The position numbers and the translations under genes are program-made. Below, piece after piece: positions 8,080 to 16,341 of a stretch of 64,000 bases of DNA (position 1 is its first letter; the number at the start of each line of letters is the position of its first letter). The notes beneath the pieces are model-generated. The model did not search any database. It saw only the letters and a list, made by a program, of their open reading frames with translations, and was not told the origin of the DNA. The stretch spans positions 185,198 to 249,197 of the forward strand of contig JAQTUP010000002.1 in the NCBI GenBank assembly GCA_028707275.1, written 5' to 3'. This DNA is from Gallionella sp. (GTDB lineage: Bacteria; Pseudomonadota; Gammaproteobacteria; Burkholderiales; Gallionellaceae).

Positions 8080-10110
8080 ATGAATATCCTTTACGAAGAA
8101 GACGGCAGTTTTAAGGTTGGCAGCATCATGACTGACAACACAAGCTCGCTACAGATCGAGAGCCTGTCGGGCAAACGCAGCAAGATCAAGGCTGCCAGCG
8201 TGATGTTGCAGTTTACCCGGCCTGATATGGCGGAGTTTCTGCCCGAGGCAGAAGCCATGGCGGCCGATATCGAGGTGGAATTCCTGTGGGAATGCTGCCC
8301 GGCTGAAGAATTCGGCTTCGAGGAAATCGCCACGGAATATTTCGGCCACAAGCCCAGCTCACTGGAAGCGGCGGCCACACTGATACGCCTGCATGGCGCA
8401 CCTATTTATTTTCACAGAAAAGGGCGCGGCCGCTATCGCGCAGCCCCCCCCGAAGTGCTCAAGGCCGCACTCGCCGGCGCCGAGAAAAAACGTCAGGCGC
8501 AGGCTTTGCAGGCGCACATGACCGCCCAGCTGATCCGTTTTGAACTGCCTGCGGAGTTTTCCGCCCAGATCAACCAGCTGCTCTACAACCCGGACAGGAA
8601 CACCCTCGAAGTCAAGGCGCTGGAAGCGGCCTACGCGGCGACTCACCTGTCAGCCGTTCATCTGCTGCATGCCTGTGGCGCACTGCCTTCCACCCACGAA
8701 TATCATTTCCAGCGTTTTCTGTTCGAGAATTTCCCCAAAGGCACAGCTTTCCCGGCAATCGAATTATCTGCCTGGGACGAGTTGCCGCTGGGCGCCCGCA
8801 ATGCATTCAGCATAGACGATGCGACCACCACAGAAATCGACGATGCCTTCTCCGTGGAAAAACTGGACAACGGCAACTGGCGCATCGGCGTACATATCGC
8901 AGCCCCGACCTTAGGCATCCCGCGCGACTCCGAGGGCGACAAGCTGGCCGCCTCGCGTTTATCCACCGTGTATATGCCGGGAAAAAAGATCACCATGCTG
9001 CCCGAGAGCGTGGTGGCCGCCTTCACGCTGGAAGCGGACCGCGTGTGCCCTGCGCTGTCCATGTATATCGAAGTCGAAAATGAGACGCTGGCAATTTTAG
9101 CTTATGACAGTCGCGTCGAGCGCGTGCATATCGCGGCAAATCTGCGCCATGACACGCTAGAACCCCTGTTCAACGAAGAAACGCTCAGCGAAGGCCGACT
9201 CGACTACCCTTATGCTGCCGAGCTGACACTGCTGTGGCATCTGGTGCAGAAGATGGAAGCCGGGCGCGGCAAGTCGGATAACAACATGCAGCAACTGGAT
9301 TACAACTTCCATATCGAAAACGATCACGTCAGCATCACGAACCGGCGTCGCGGCTCGCCGATAGACAAGGTGGTATCCGAGCTGATGATTCTGGTCAATT
9401 GCGAATGGGGCAAACATCTGGCCGAACACGGTTTCCCCGGCATCTATCGCACCCAGCAAAACGGCAAGGTCAGGATGAGCACCGTTGCCGCCCCCCATCA
9501 GGGACTGGGCGTCGCACAATACATGTGGTCCAGTTCGCCCCTGCGCCGCTATGTGGATATGGTGAATCAGCGCCAGATCATCGCCATGCTGCGCAACCAG
9601 GAGGCGCCTTATCCGAAGAACGACACCGGTTTGTACACCATCTTGCGCGATTTCGATACGACCTACACGATTTATAACGAGTTCCAGCGCAACATGGAAC
9701 GTTACTGGTGCCTGCGCTGGCTGCAACAGGAACAAGCTAACAAGGATACCCTCTCCCGCACAGTGGGCGAGGGAGCAAACGAATCGCAGGGCGAACTTGT
9801 CGTTACTGCTGCCGTGATCCGCGAAAATCTGGTGAAAATGACCGAGATTCCGCTGGTATTCCGTGCGCCCTCGCTGCCCGAACAGTTACCGGCTCAGACC
9901 CGCGTGCAACTGGCCATCGTCTCGATTGACCTGCTCGATCTGTCATTGCAGACCCGCTATGTGGCGACGGTTGATACTCAGCCCGATGTGACAGGAGAAA
10001 CCTTGGAAACAGAAGAGCAGATTGCTGTCGACGCCGATGGCCTGACAGAAACGGACGCGGATGCCAAAGTCGTTGAAGCATTTAAGACAGACGGGGAATC
10101 AGCTTGCTAA
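8080..10110 (+). CDS. RNase II/R-family (RNB domain) exoribonuclease
   Basis: A 676-residue 3'-5' exoribonuclease-like protein. The N-terminal about 200 residues are helical and unlike E. coli RNase R. The RNB catalytic core is at about 230-560: NAFSIDDATTTEIDDAFSVE holds the aspartates that bind the metal ions, and SSPLRRYVDMVNQRQI is the conserved Arg/Tyr region. A short S1-like tail follows. It starts a betaproteobacterial cluster with tonB, aroE and mtgA. At about residues 556-566 an in-frame CCCTCTCCCGC palindrome adds extra residues (TLSRTVGEG). Confidence 0.9.
   Translation: MNILYEEDGSFKVGSIMTDNTSSLQIESLSGKRSKIKAASVMLQFTRPDMAEFLPEAEAMAADIEVEFLWECCPAEEFGFEEIATEYFGHKPSSLEAAATLIRLHGAPIYFHRKGRGRYRAAPPEVLKAALAGAEKKRQAQALQAHMTAQLIRFELPAEFSAQINQLLYNPDRNTLEVKALEAAYAATHLSAVHLLHACGALPSTHEYHFQRFLFENFPKGTAFPAIELSAWDELPLGARNAFSIDDATTTEIDDAFSVEKLDNGNWRIGVHIAAPTLGIPRDSEGDKLAASRLSTVYMPGKKITMLPESVVAAFTLEADRVCPALSMYIEVENETLAILAYDSRVERVHIAANLRHDTLEPLFNEETLSEGRLDYPYAAELTLLWHLVQKMEAGRGKSDNNMQQLDYNFHIENDHVSITNRRRGSPIDKVVSELMILVNCEWGKHLAEHGFPGIYRTQQNGKVRMSTVAAPHQGLGVAQYMWSSSPLRRYVDMVNQRQIIAMLRNQEAPYPKNDTGLYTILRDFDTTYTIYNEFQRNMERYWCLRWLQQEQANKDTLSRTVGEGANESQGELVVTAAVIRENLVKMTEIPLVFRAPSLPEQLPAQTRVQLAIVSIDLLDLSLQTRYVATVDTQPDVTGETLETEEQIAVDADGLTETDADAKVVEAFKTDGESAC
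9749..9773 (+). repeat. In-frame palindromic repeat inside the RNB nuclease gene
   Basis: CCCTCTCCCGC and GTGGGCGAGGG form an imperfect hairpin of the same type as the dispersed CCCTCCCC/GGGGAGGG repeats of this window. It is read in frame as DTLSRTVGEGANE, between two conserved segments of the protein. Confidence 0.6.
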
Positions 10111-10952
10111 CCACGCTCAAAACAGGCATTTCCCTGGCGATGGTTTTTTCCATCGCCCTGCATGCTTTCGCCATCTACGGCGTCTCGCTGGTTCTGCCTG
10201 ACCCGCATTTAACGGCGAACCCCAGTCAGCCGCTCAGTGTGGTGCTGGTCAACAGTCGCTCGAAATCACGCCCCATCAAGGCAGATGCACTGGCACAGGC
10301 CAATCTGGACGGCGGAGGCAATACCGCCGAGGATCGCCAGGCCAAATCCATGCTGCCGAATGTCGGTGAAGACCAGAAAATCACTCCCGAGCAGGCGACC
10401 CGCCAGGTAGCTCAACTGGAAGAAGAGTCGCGCCGCATGCTGACCCGCCTCAAGAGCAACTATACTGCGGCTCCTGTCAAAAAACTGCAAAGCGACGACA
10501 CCTCGACGGCCGAAGACCTGGTGCAGCGCAGCCTGGAAATAGCCCGTCTGGAAGCTCAGATCAACAAACAAAACGATTATTATCAAAAAATGCCCAGGCG
10601 CAAGTTTATTGGCGCCCGCACCCAGGAATACCGCTTCGCCCAGTATATTGAAGACTGGCGCGTCAAAGTCGAACGCATTGGCAATCTGAACTATCCTGAA
10701 CAGGCCCGCCGCGAACAGGTTTATGGCAAGTTGCAGCTCAGCGTCTCGATCAAGGCGGATGGCAGCCTGGAAAAGATTGAAGTGAGCAAGTCATCCGGAC
10801 ACCGGATTCTGGATGCGGCGGCGGTGCGCATCGTCAAGCTGGCCGGCCCCTATTCTCCCCTGCCGCCTGACATCACGAAGGACGTGGACATCCTGACCAT
10901 CACCCGCACCTGGTCATTCACCCCCTCCGACAAACTGGAAAGCGAATTTTAA
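10104..10952 (+). CDS. TonB-like energy-transducing protein
   Basis: A 282-residue inner-membrane protein with one N-terminal helix (about residues 8-30), a long helical and charged periplasmic linker, and a C-terminal TonB domain (about 190-275) with NLNYPEQARREQVYGKLQLS and SSGHRILDAAAVRIV. TonB proteins pass proton-motive energy from ExbBD to outer-membrane receptors; no exbB/exbD is in the window. It begins at TTG 10104 after GGGG and overlaps the RNB gene end by 7 nt, indicating an operon. Confidence 0.88.
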   Translation: MLTTLKTGISLAMVFSIALHAFAIYGVSLVLPDPHLTANPSQPLSVVLVNSRSKSRPIKADALAQANLDGGGNTAEDRQAKSMLPNVGEDQKITPEQATRQVAQLEEESRRMLTRLKSNYTAAPVKKLQSDDTSTAEDLVQRSLEIARLEAQINKQNDYYQKMPRRKFIGARTQEYRFAQYIEDWRVKVERIGNLNYPEQARREQVYGKLQLSVSIKADGSLEKIEVSKSSGHRILDAAAVRIVKLAGPYSPLPPDITKDVDILTITRTWSFTPSDKLESEF

Positions 10953-11000
10953 GCCCTGAATATCTTGCCAAATTCAGGCGTGTTGGTTAAAGTGCCACTC

Positions 11001-11306
11001 ATGCGCCATCCCCTCTTTGCAAGATTTCTGCTGATTTTCGCCCTGCTGTTCGCGCAGACGGGCGGCCTCGTGCATGGAATTTCGCATGCGATGGCGGATC
11101 AGGGACAGGATCAATCCACACCGCATGATAAATTATGCGACTTGTGCGCAGCCTATGCACAACTGGGAACGGCGCTGGGCAGCCATGCCATTTCATTTTC
11201 TTTAGCAGAACCCTCCTCAGCCCTGCTTGTAACCCGGTTCCATGCCCTTCTTTCAGCCCACACATTCAGCGCCTATTCCTCGCGCGCCCCGCCCTGCCCC
11301 GCATAA
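11001..11306 (+). CDS. Small secreted or membrane protein, DUF2946-like
   Basis: About 101 residues: a hydrophobic N-terminus (RHPLFARFLLIFALLFAQTG), a His-containing GLVHGISHAMAD, then HDKLCDLCAAYAQLG with a CxxC, and a tail ending SSRAPPCPA. Similar small proteins precede metal-uptake genes in betaproteobacteria, which fits the genes downstream; metal binding is inferred only. An upstream start at 10965 (TTG-like) would add 12 residues before the hydrophobic stretch. Confidence 0.6.
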   Translation: MRHPLFARFLLIFALLFAQTGGLVHGISHAMADQGQDQSTPHDKLCDLCAAYAQLGTALGSHAISFSLAEPSSALLVTRFHALLSAHTFSAYSSRAPPCPA

Positions 11307-11323
11307 AAAATCTAAGCAAACCA

Positions 11324-11418
11324 TCCCTTCCCCCTGCGAGGGGGAAGGTCAGGATGGGGGTTGACTCATCCAATTGCCTACCCTCTCCCTGACCCTCCCC
11401 CTGCAAGGGGGAGGGGAA
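11324..11418 (+). repeat. Two dispersed CCCTCCCC-type palindromes
   Basis: Two hairpins in tandem: CTTCCCCCT-GCG-AGGGGGAAG with outer CCATCC/GGATGG, then CCCTCCCCCTGCAAGGGGGAGGGG. The same unit occurs at 13783-13805 and twice within 52330-52430. Confidence 0.8.
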
Positions 11419-11452
11419 TTTGAGCCCAAAGTGTTTCATTGCGGAGCAAAAA

Positions 11453-12811
11453 ATGCATAAAAAACCCTACCTGAGCGCAGCCGTTGCCGCGCTGTGTATC
11501 TGTCCACTCGCGGCCGATGCCGCCACTGACGCCGACCTGCTGGCCATACGCTTGCAGATTCAACAATTAAAGCAAAACTACGAGGAGCGCATTGCGCTGC
11601 TCGAACAACGTTTGCAGGCCGCCGAAGCCCGGCAAACACAAGCCACTCAAACGCCGCAGGCCAGCGTCGCACCCGCGCAACCCGCAAGCGGCGAAGGCGC
11701 ATTCAACCCGGCCATCTCGCTGATACTTGGCGGCACTTATGGCGCATTGCAACGCGACCCTGCCGTTGCGGCAACGGGCTTTGCCATGAATCCCAATCCC
11801 GGCCACCAGCAGGGCTTCAATCTGGGCGAGTCAGAGCTTGGCATCAGCGCCAACATTGACCCCGACTATCGCGGGGTAGCCACACTGGCACTCGCTCCTG
11901 CAGGCGGCATCACGGTAGAAAACGCCTACGTGCAAACTTCAGCAGCGGGCAACGGCCTCAATCTCAAATTTGGCCGGTATTTCTCGGCGCTGGGTTATCT
12001 GAACGAACAGCATGCCCACGCCTGGGATTTTGTGGATCAACCGCTGGTTTACGCCTCCTTCTGGAACAATCAACTGGGTGAGGACGGCGTGCAGCTCAAG
12101 TGGCTGGCTCCCACCGATACCTTCATAGAACTGGGCGGCGAACTCGGGCGCGGGCGCGGGCATCCGGGCTCGGATCGCGCTAAAAACGGCGCAGGGTCTG
12201 GTGTGCTGTTCGTACATGCGGGGGACGACATCGGCGTCGAACACAGCTGGCGCATCGGTGCATCGCTGCATAAAACGCGAGCGACCAATCGCATCAGCAA
12301 TGCCGTGCCGGATTTGCCGGGCACACCAGGCGGCGTCTCCAACAGCTTCAGCGGCGACAGTCAGACAGCAGGCGTAGATTTTGTCTGGAAATACGCCCCG
12401 GACGGTAACACTGCCGACCGTTATTTAAAGGTGCAGGGTGAATATTTCAGGCGTCGCGAAAGCGGCCTGCTGACCTACAATCTGCTCACCACCGACACTT
12501 ATACCAACACGCAAAGCGGCTGGTATCTGCAAAGTGTGTATCAGTTCATGCCGCACTGGCGTACCGGTTTACGCTATGACCAGCTCGATCCGGGTACCGC
12601 TGGCGTGGGCGCGTTAAATGCGGGGAACATCATCAGCGACTACGGTTTTCAACCTTCACGCGCGACCTTGATGCTGGACTACAGCCCGAGCGAATTCTCC
12701 CGCTTTCGCCTGCAACTGGCGCGCGACCATTCACGACAAGGGCTGCCCGACAATCAGTTATTCGTGCAATACATCATGAGCCTGGGCGCACATGGCGCAC
12801 ACCAATACTAA
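11453..12811 (+). CDS. Outer-membrane porin-like protein of a metal-uptake locus
   Basis: A 452-residue exported protein: signal peptide ending ADAATDAD, a coiled coil (LRLQIQQLKQNYEERIALLE) of about 40 residues, a Gln/Ala/Pro linker, then a beta-barrel-like domain of alternating strands (NLKFGRYFSALGYLNEQHAH, YLKVQGEYFRRRESG, RTGLRYDQLDPGTAG). Such coiled-coil-plus-barrel proteins accompany zinc ABC transporters in betaproteobacteria, suggesting passage of metal across the outer membrane (inference). ATG 11453 has GGAG upstream. Confidence 0.75.
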   Translation: MHKKPYLSAAVAALCICPLAADAATDADLLAIRLQIQQLKQNYEERIALLEQRLQAAEARQTQATQTPQASVAPAQPASGEGAFNPAISLILGGTYGALQRDPAVAATGFAMNPNPGHQQGFNLGESELGISANIDPDYRGVATLALAPAGGITVENAYVQTSAAGNGLNLKFGRYFSALGYLNEQHAHAWDFVDQPLVYASFWNNQLGEDGVQLKWLAPTDTFIELGGELGRGRGHPGSDRAKNGAGSGVLFVHAGDDIGVEHSWRIGASLHKTRATNRISNAVPDLPGTPGGVSNSFSGDSQTAGVDFVWKYAPDGNTADRYLKVQGEYFRRRESGLLTYNLLTTDTYTNTQSGWYLQSVYQFMPHWRTGLRYDQLDPGTAGVGALNAGNIISDYGFQPSRATLMLDYSPSEFSRFRLQLARDHSRQGLPDNQLFVQYIMSLGAHGAHQY

Positions 12812-12815
12812 TTTT

Positions 12816-12870
12816 GGAGTGCGCAGACATGTCTGCGCCAAAAAACAGCGGCGACACGTCGCCGCACTCC
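12816..12870 (+). repeat. Dispersed GGAGTGC palindromic repeat
   Basis: Outer arms GGAGTGC/GCACTCC enclose two hairpins: GCGCAGACATGTCTGCGC (12821-12838, perfect palindrome) and GCGGCGAC-AC-GTCGCCGC (12848-12865). Repeats of this look are scattered through many bacterial genomes. It lies just before the Shine-Dalgarno of the binding-protein gene. Confidence 0.75.
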
Positions 12871-12885
12871 ACACAAGGAATCGTT

Positions 12886-13779
12886 ATGAAAAAGATAATA
12901 TTTGCAGCCCTGTTGCTTATCAGCAGCACCGCGCACGCCGCGCTCAATGTATTTGCCTGCGAGCCGGAATGGGCGGCGCTCACGCTGCTGCTCGCAGGGG
13001 ATAAGGTCAGCCTTTATACCGCGACAGGTGCGCTGCAAGATCCGCACCGCGTGGAAGCGCGCCCCAGTCTGATCTCAAAAGCGCGCCGTGCCAATCTGCT
13101 GGTGTGCAGCGGTGCAGAACTCGAAACAGGCTGGTTGCCTGTCATCTTGCGCGAATCGACAAACGGCGCCATTCTGCCCGGTGCCCTCGGCAATTTCGAA
13201 GCCGCAAAATACGTGCATATGCTCGAAGTGCCGACTCATCTGGATCGAGGCGATGGCGATGTGCATGCGGCGGGAAATCCGCACATCCAGACCGACCCAC
13301 GCAATTTTTTACCGATTGCCGATGCCCTTTCCAAACGGCTGATTCAGCTCGATCCTGCCAACACCGCCCACTACCAGCTGCAACTTTCGAACTTCAACGG
13401 CCAGTGGCGCGCAGCGATTGCCCGCTGGGAAAAGCAGGCCGCACCGCTCAAAGGGGTCGCCATCATCGCACAACACCGAGGTTTCCCCTATCTGAACAAC
13501 TGGCTGGGAATGAAACAAGTCGCTGAACTGGAGCCCAGGCCCGGCATGGAACCCAGCGCCACTTACCTGAGCCAGGTACTGGGCGAATTACAGCAACATC
13601 CGGCAAAAATGGTGCTGCGCGCCGCCTACCAGGATGAGCGTTCTTCGTTGTGGATCGCTGAACGCGCACACATCAGGGCCGTGGCGTTACCCTACACCGT
13701 TGGAGGCACGGCACAGGCAATTGATTTATACGCACTGTTCGACGACACCATCCAGCGTTTGCTGGCAGGACTGAAATAG
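12886..13779 (+). CDS. Zinc/manganese ABC transporter substrate-binding protein
   Basis: A 297-residue periplasmic metal-binding protein of the ZnuA/MntA class. Signal peptide KKIIFAALLLISSTAHA; then LNVFACEPEWAAL, the His-containing HAAGNPHIQTDP (GNPH is typical of the metal site), and IIAQHRGFPYLNNWLG with the second conserved His. It delivers metal to the permease encoded next. AAGGA precedes ATG 12886; upstream in-frame codons run through the palindromic repeat and are not counted as coding. Confidence 0.9.
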   Translation: MKKIIFAALLLISSTAHAALNVFACEPEWAALTLLLAGDKVSLYTATGALQDPHRVEARPSLISKARRANLLVCSGAELETGWLPVILRESTNGAILPGALGNFEAAKYVHMLEVPTHLDRGDGDVHAAGNPHIQTDPRNFLPIADALSKRLIQLDPANTAHYQLQLSNFNGQWRAAIARWEKQAAPLKGVAIIAQHRGFPYLNNWLGMKQVAELEPRPGMEPSATYLSQVLGELQQHPAKMVLRAAYQDERSSLWIAERAHIRAVALPYTVGGTAQAIDLYALFDDTIQRLLAGLK

Positions 13780-13782
13780 CAC

Positions 13783-13805
13783 CCCTCCCCCTTGCAGGGG
13801 GAGGG
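13783..13805 (+). repeat. CCCTCCCCCT palindrome, possible terminator
   Basis: CCCTCCCCCT-TGC-AGGGGGAGGG, a perfect 10-bp stem directly after the binding-protein stop. There is no T-run after it, so it is more likely a dispersed repeat than a classical terminator. Confidence 0.75.
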
Positions 13806-13858
13806 TTATGGTGGGGGTAGAACTGCCACCATAAAACCCATAACTACCGGATAACACT

Positions 13859-14689
13859 ATGAATCCCATCGAACTCGACATACTCATACCGGCCTTCCTG
13901 GCGGGGCTGCTGGTACTCGCCACCCATATTCCGCTGGGCATGAAGGTGCTCGAACGCGGCGTGATCTTCGCCGATCTGGCTGTCGCGCAAATCGCAGGAC
14001 TGGGGATCGTGCTGGCAGGACTGATGAATCTGACCGATAAGCCACTACTGGTGCAAGTCATCGCGGCGGCAAGCGCCCTGTGCGGGGCGGCACTGCTGGC
14101 CTTTATAGAAAGAAGATTTCCCGACATCAAGGAGGCCTGCATCGGGCTGACCTTCGTGCTTGCCGCCAGCGGCGGCATCCTGTTGATGAGCCACGATGTG
14201 CATGCCGGTGAACACCTCAAAGATCTGCTGGCAGGCCAGATACTCTGGGCCAGTACAGACCAGCTCATCGCAACCGCATCGTTGAGCGCCGTACTGTTGC
14301 TCGTTTGGCGCTGGTCACTTCGACAAGGCTCTCCTGAGCAATGTTCGTTCCTTCGACAGGCTCAGGACGAACGGAGTCGAAGGGATCAGGACGGGCGTCA
14401 AGACAAGCTGGGACACCTGGGCTTTTACGCGCTGTTCGCGCTAGCCGTTACAGCTTCGGTGCAACTGGTCGGCGTATATCTGGTATTCGCCAGCCTGATC
14501 GTCCCGGCATTGGCCACTTATCGCATAGTAGAAAAACGCATGCTTTGGGCTTTTGGCATCGGCCTCAGTGGTTATGCAGTCGGCCTGCTGCTCTCCGCCC
14601 TCTTCGATCTGCCAGGAGGCGCCGCAATCGTCTGGGCCATGGCACTGACTGGCGGACTCGCCGCACTGCTGTTAAATGCACGTCGCTAA
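13859..14689 (+). CDS. Zinc/manganese ABC transporter permease (ABC-3 family)
   Basis: A 276-residue inner-membrane permease of the ZnuB/MntB family with about eight helices: LDILIPAFLAGLLVLATHIP, GVIFADLAVAQIAGLGI (conserved loop), and VQLVGVYLVFASLIVPALAT near the end. It should import metal delivered by the preceding protein, but no ATPase gene lies in the group. Residues about 152-178 (LRQGSPEQCSFLRQAQDE and on) are the translation of a dispersed repeat inserted in frame between two helices. Confidence 0.88.
   Translation: MNPIELDILIPAFLAGLLVLATHIPLGMKVLERGVIFADLAVAQIAGLGIVLAGLMNLTDKPLLVQVIAAASALCGAALLAFIERRFPDIKEACIGLTFVLAASGGILLMSHDVHAGEHLKDLLAGQILWASTDQLIATASLSAVLLLVWRWSLRQGSPEQCSFLRQAQDERSRRDQDGRQDKLGHLGFYALFALAVTASVQLVGVYLVFASLIVPALATYRIVEKRMLWAFGIGLSGYAVGLLLSALFDLPGGAAIVWAMALTGGLAALLLNARR
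14316..14385 (+). repeat. In-frame dispersed repeat in the zinc permease gene
   Basis: CTTCGACAAGGCTCTCCTGAGCA faces TTCCTTCGACAGGCTCAGGA, then ACGAACGGAGTCGAAGGG. The same family is seen at 16247-16304 and, shortened, at the glyQ 3' end. It keeps the reading frame open. Confidence 0.75.
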
Positions 14690-15007
14690 ATTTGTTCGCC
14701 GGGCCTCACAGATGCCGTTAATTTGGCACAGCTATTTGACACTCATGCAGATCACCCCTACAAACCATATTTTTCATAATAACTTGATTTTATTGCGAAT
14801 TATTACACCACCTCAGTTTTGGCAAGGTCGTTTTTTGAACCCGCCCCCGATCAGCTCTCAGTGCAAAGCTGTCGCACCTGCTTGCTCGAAACTTCAGGGG
14901 TATTCAGGCAACCTGCGGGTATGCAGCAGCCAAGCGTAATACAACAAAGGTTTTGCACCGGCAATGTTAAAATACCGGAACTTTTTAATTCTGACGGGGA
15001 TTTAAAC
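14690..15007 (+). other. Intergenic stretch without a recognisable gene
   Basis: AT-rich in its first half (about 14760-14815), with no long frame, strong hairpin or clear promoter. It leads into a decayed toxin-antitoxin pair and may contain that pair's old promoter. Confidence 0.5.
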
Positions 15008-15256
15008 ATGATTGCACTGGAAATGGAGTCATCCATCATCAATCATCGCATCAGTCTGGCGAGCGACCTGTTACCCGCCAGGGCAAGACGTGCCAAGGTG
15101 ATCGTGATGTACGAGGAATCCAGCGTGTAGGAAGATGCCGCACCGGATATTCTGGCTAAGGCCAGAGCCGCGCAAGCGAGCTTTCCCAAACAGGATAATC
15201 TTGCGTTGCAACAGGGGATGCTGGCGATGCGTAGCGAGTGGGAGCGCCAGCCGTGA
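15008..15256 (+). pseudogene. Antitoxin gene interrupted by an amber codon
   Basis: From ATG 15008 the frame reads LEMESSIINHRISLASDLLP and on to EESSV, then TAG at 15128-15130. The same frame continues cleanly as EDAAPDILAKARAAQASFPK to ERQP and TGA at 15254-15256, where it overlaps the GTG of a PIN-toxin remnant. This is the layout of an intact antitoxin of about 82 residues disrupted by one nonsense change. The domain family is not certain. Confidence 0.65.
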
Positions 15257-15411
15257 CCGTTTGGTTGCTGGACAGCAATGTTATCATGGGTTATCTGAAT
15301 CAGGATTCATCCCCCGGCTTCATCGATCAATTTGAGCAAGCATTGGTTGAGGGTGCCGCAGTTTCCGTGATAACGACCATTTACCACTTACCACTTACCA
15401 CTTACCACTAA
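15253..15411 (+). pseudogene. Truncated PIN-domain (VapC-like) toxin
   Basis: GTG at 15253 overlaps the antitoxin TGA. The translation TVWLLDSNVIMGYLNQDSS carries the first acidic residue and N-terminal strand of a PIN nuclease, and EGAAVSVITT matches the start of its second strand. The frame then runs into four TTACCAC heptamers and stops after 52 residues, against about 130 for a whole toxin. The acidic active-site residues of the C-terminal part are lost, so it should be inactive. Confidence 0.7.
15381..15408 (+). repeat. Four tandem TTACCAC heptamers
   Basis: Four exact copies of TTACCAC, 28 nt, ending 11 nt before the aroE start. Related heptamers occur on both strands at 45623-45693. 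Confidence 0.95.
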
Positions 15412-15419
15412 CCCGAAAT

Positions 15420-16220
15420 ATGACTGACCGCTACGCCGTGATCGGCAACCCCATCTCCCACAGCAAATCACCGATGATCCATACCCTGTTTGCCGAACAG
15501 ACCGGACAGGACATCAGCTACGAAGCCATCGAAGCGCCGCTGGACGGCTTCGCCGCCACGATAGAACGGCTGCGCCTCGAAGGCTACAAGGGCTGCAACG
15601 TCACCGTTCCTTTCAAATTTAACGCGTTCAGTTGCACAACCGAACTGAGCGACCGCGCTCTTGCGGCACAGGCGGTCAATACGCTTGGGTTTGAAGGCCG
15701 CGACATCTTGGGCGATAACACCGATGGCGCGGGTCTGGTACGCGACATCGAACAGAATATCGATGTCACGCTGAAAGATAAACGCGTATTGCTGATGGGT
15801 GCAGGAGGGGCTGCCTGCGGCGTGGTTCTGCCGCTGCTCACCGCAGGTGCTGCGCTTACCATCGCCAACCGTACGCGCGATAAAGCCATAGAACTGGCGA
15901 AAAAATTTCCGGACGCGGCAGGCGGCAGTTATGATGAACTTGCAGGACGAGTGTTCGATGTGGTGATCAACGCCACGTCCGCAGGACTTTCCGACAGCCA
16001 GGTCGCCCTGCCTTCGGGGATTTTTGCAAAAGATGCGTTAGCCTATGACATGATGTACGGGCGCGAGACGCCCTTCATGACGTTCGCCCGTCAACAAGGC
16101 GCGCGCGTCGCAGACGGCTCAGGCATGCTGGTCGAGCAGGCTGCCGAAGCGTTTTATATCTGGCGCGGCGTGCGCCCTGACACTGCACCTGTCATCGCCC
16201 AACTGCGCACACCTCAATGA
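15420..16220 (+). CDS. aroE: Shikimate dehydrogenase
   Basis: Reduces 3-dehydroshikimate to shikimate with NADPH for aromatic amino acid synthesis. Its 266 residues are of normal length: YAVIGNPISHSKSPMIH binds substrate, CNVTVPFKFNAF holds the catalytic Lys, and VLLMGAGGAACGVVLPLL is the nucleotide-binding glycine motif; NATSAGLSDSQVALP follows. It belongs to the RNB-tonB-aroE-mtgA cluster, separated here from tonB by the metal-uptake genes and the dead toxin pair. Confidence 0.96.
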   Translation: MTDRYAVIGNPISHSKSPMIHTLFAEQTGQDISYEAIEAPLDGFAATIERLRLEGYKGCNVTVPFKFNAFSCTTELSDRALAAQAVNTLGFEGRDILGDNTDGAGLVRDIEQNIDVTLKDKRVLLMGAGGAACGVVLPLLTAGAALTIANRTRDKAIELAKKFPDAAGGSYDELAGRVFDVVINATSAGLSDSQVALPSGIFAKDALAYDMMYGRETPFMTFARQQGARVADGSGMLVEQAAEAFYIWRGVRPDTAPVIAQLRTPQ

Positions 16221-16246
16221 ACCCCAATCATTCATTAGCCAACAAT

Positions 16247-16304
16247 CCGTTCGTCCTGAGCCTGTCGAAGGACGTTCATGGTTCGACATGCTCACCACGA
16301 ACGG
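16247..16304 (+). repeat. Dispersed CCGTTCGTCCTGAGCC repeat
   Basis: Inverted ends CCGTTCGT/ACGAACGG enclose CCTGAGCCTGTCGAAGGAC and GGTTCGACATGCTCACC. Same family as the repeat inside the zinc permease gene, in the opposite orientation. Confidence 0.8.
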
Positions 16305-16341
16305 ACTTTTACCACCGATCCTGCCCGGGGGATTACCTGAA

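Noticed and set aside
14690..14940. Small frame overlapping the permease end
   Set aside because: No ribosome site or domain; composition unlike neighbouring genes.
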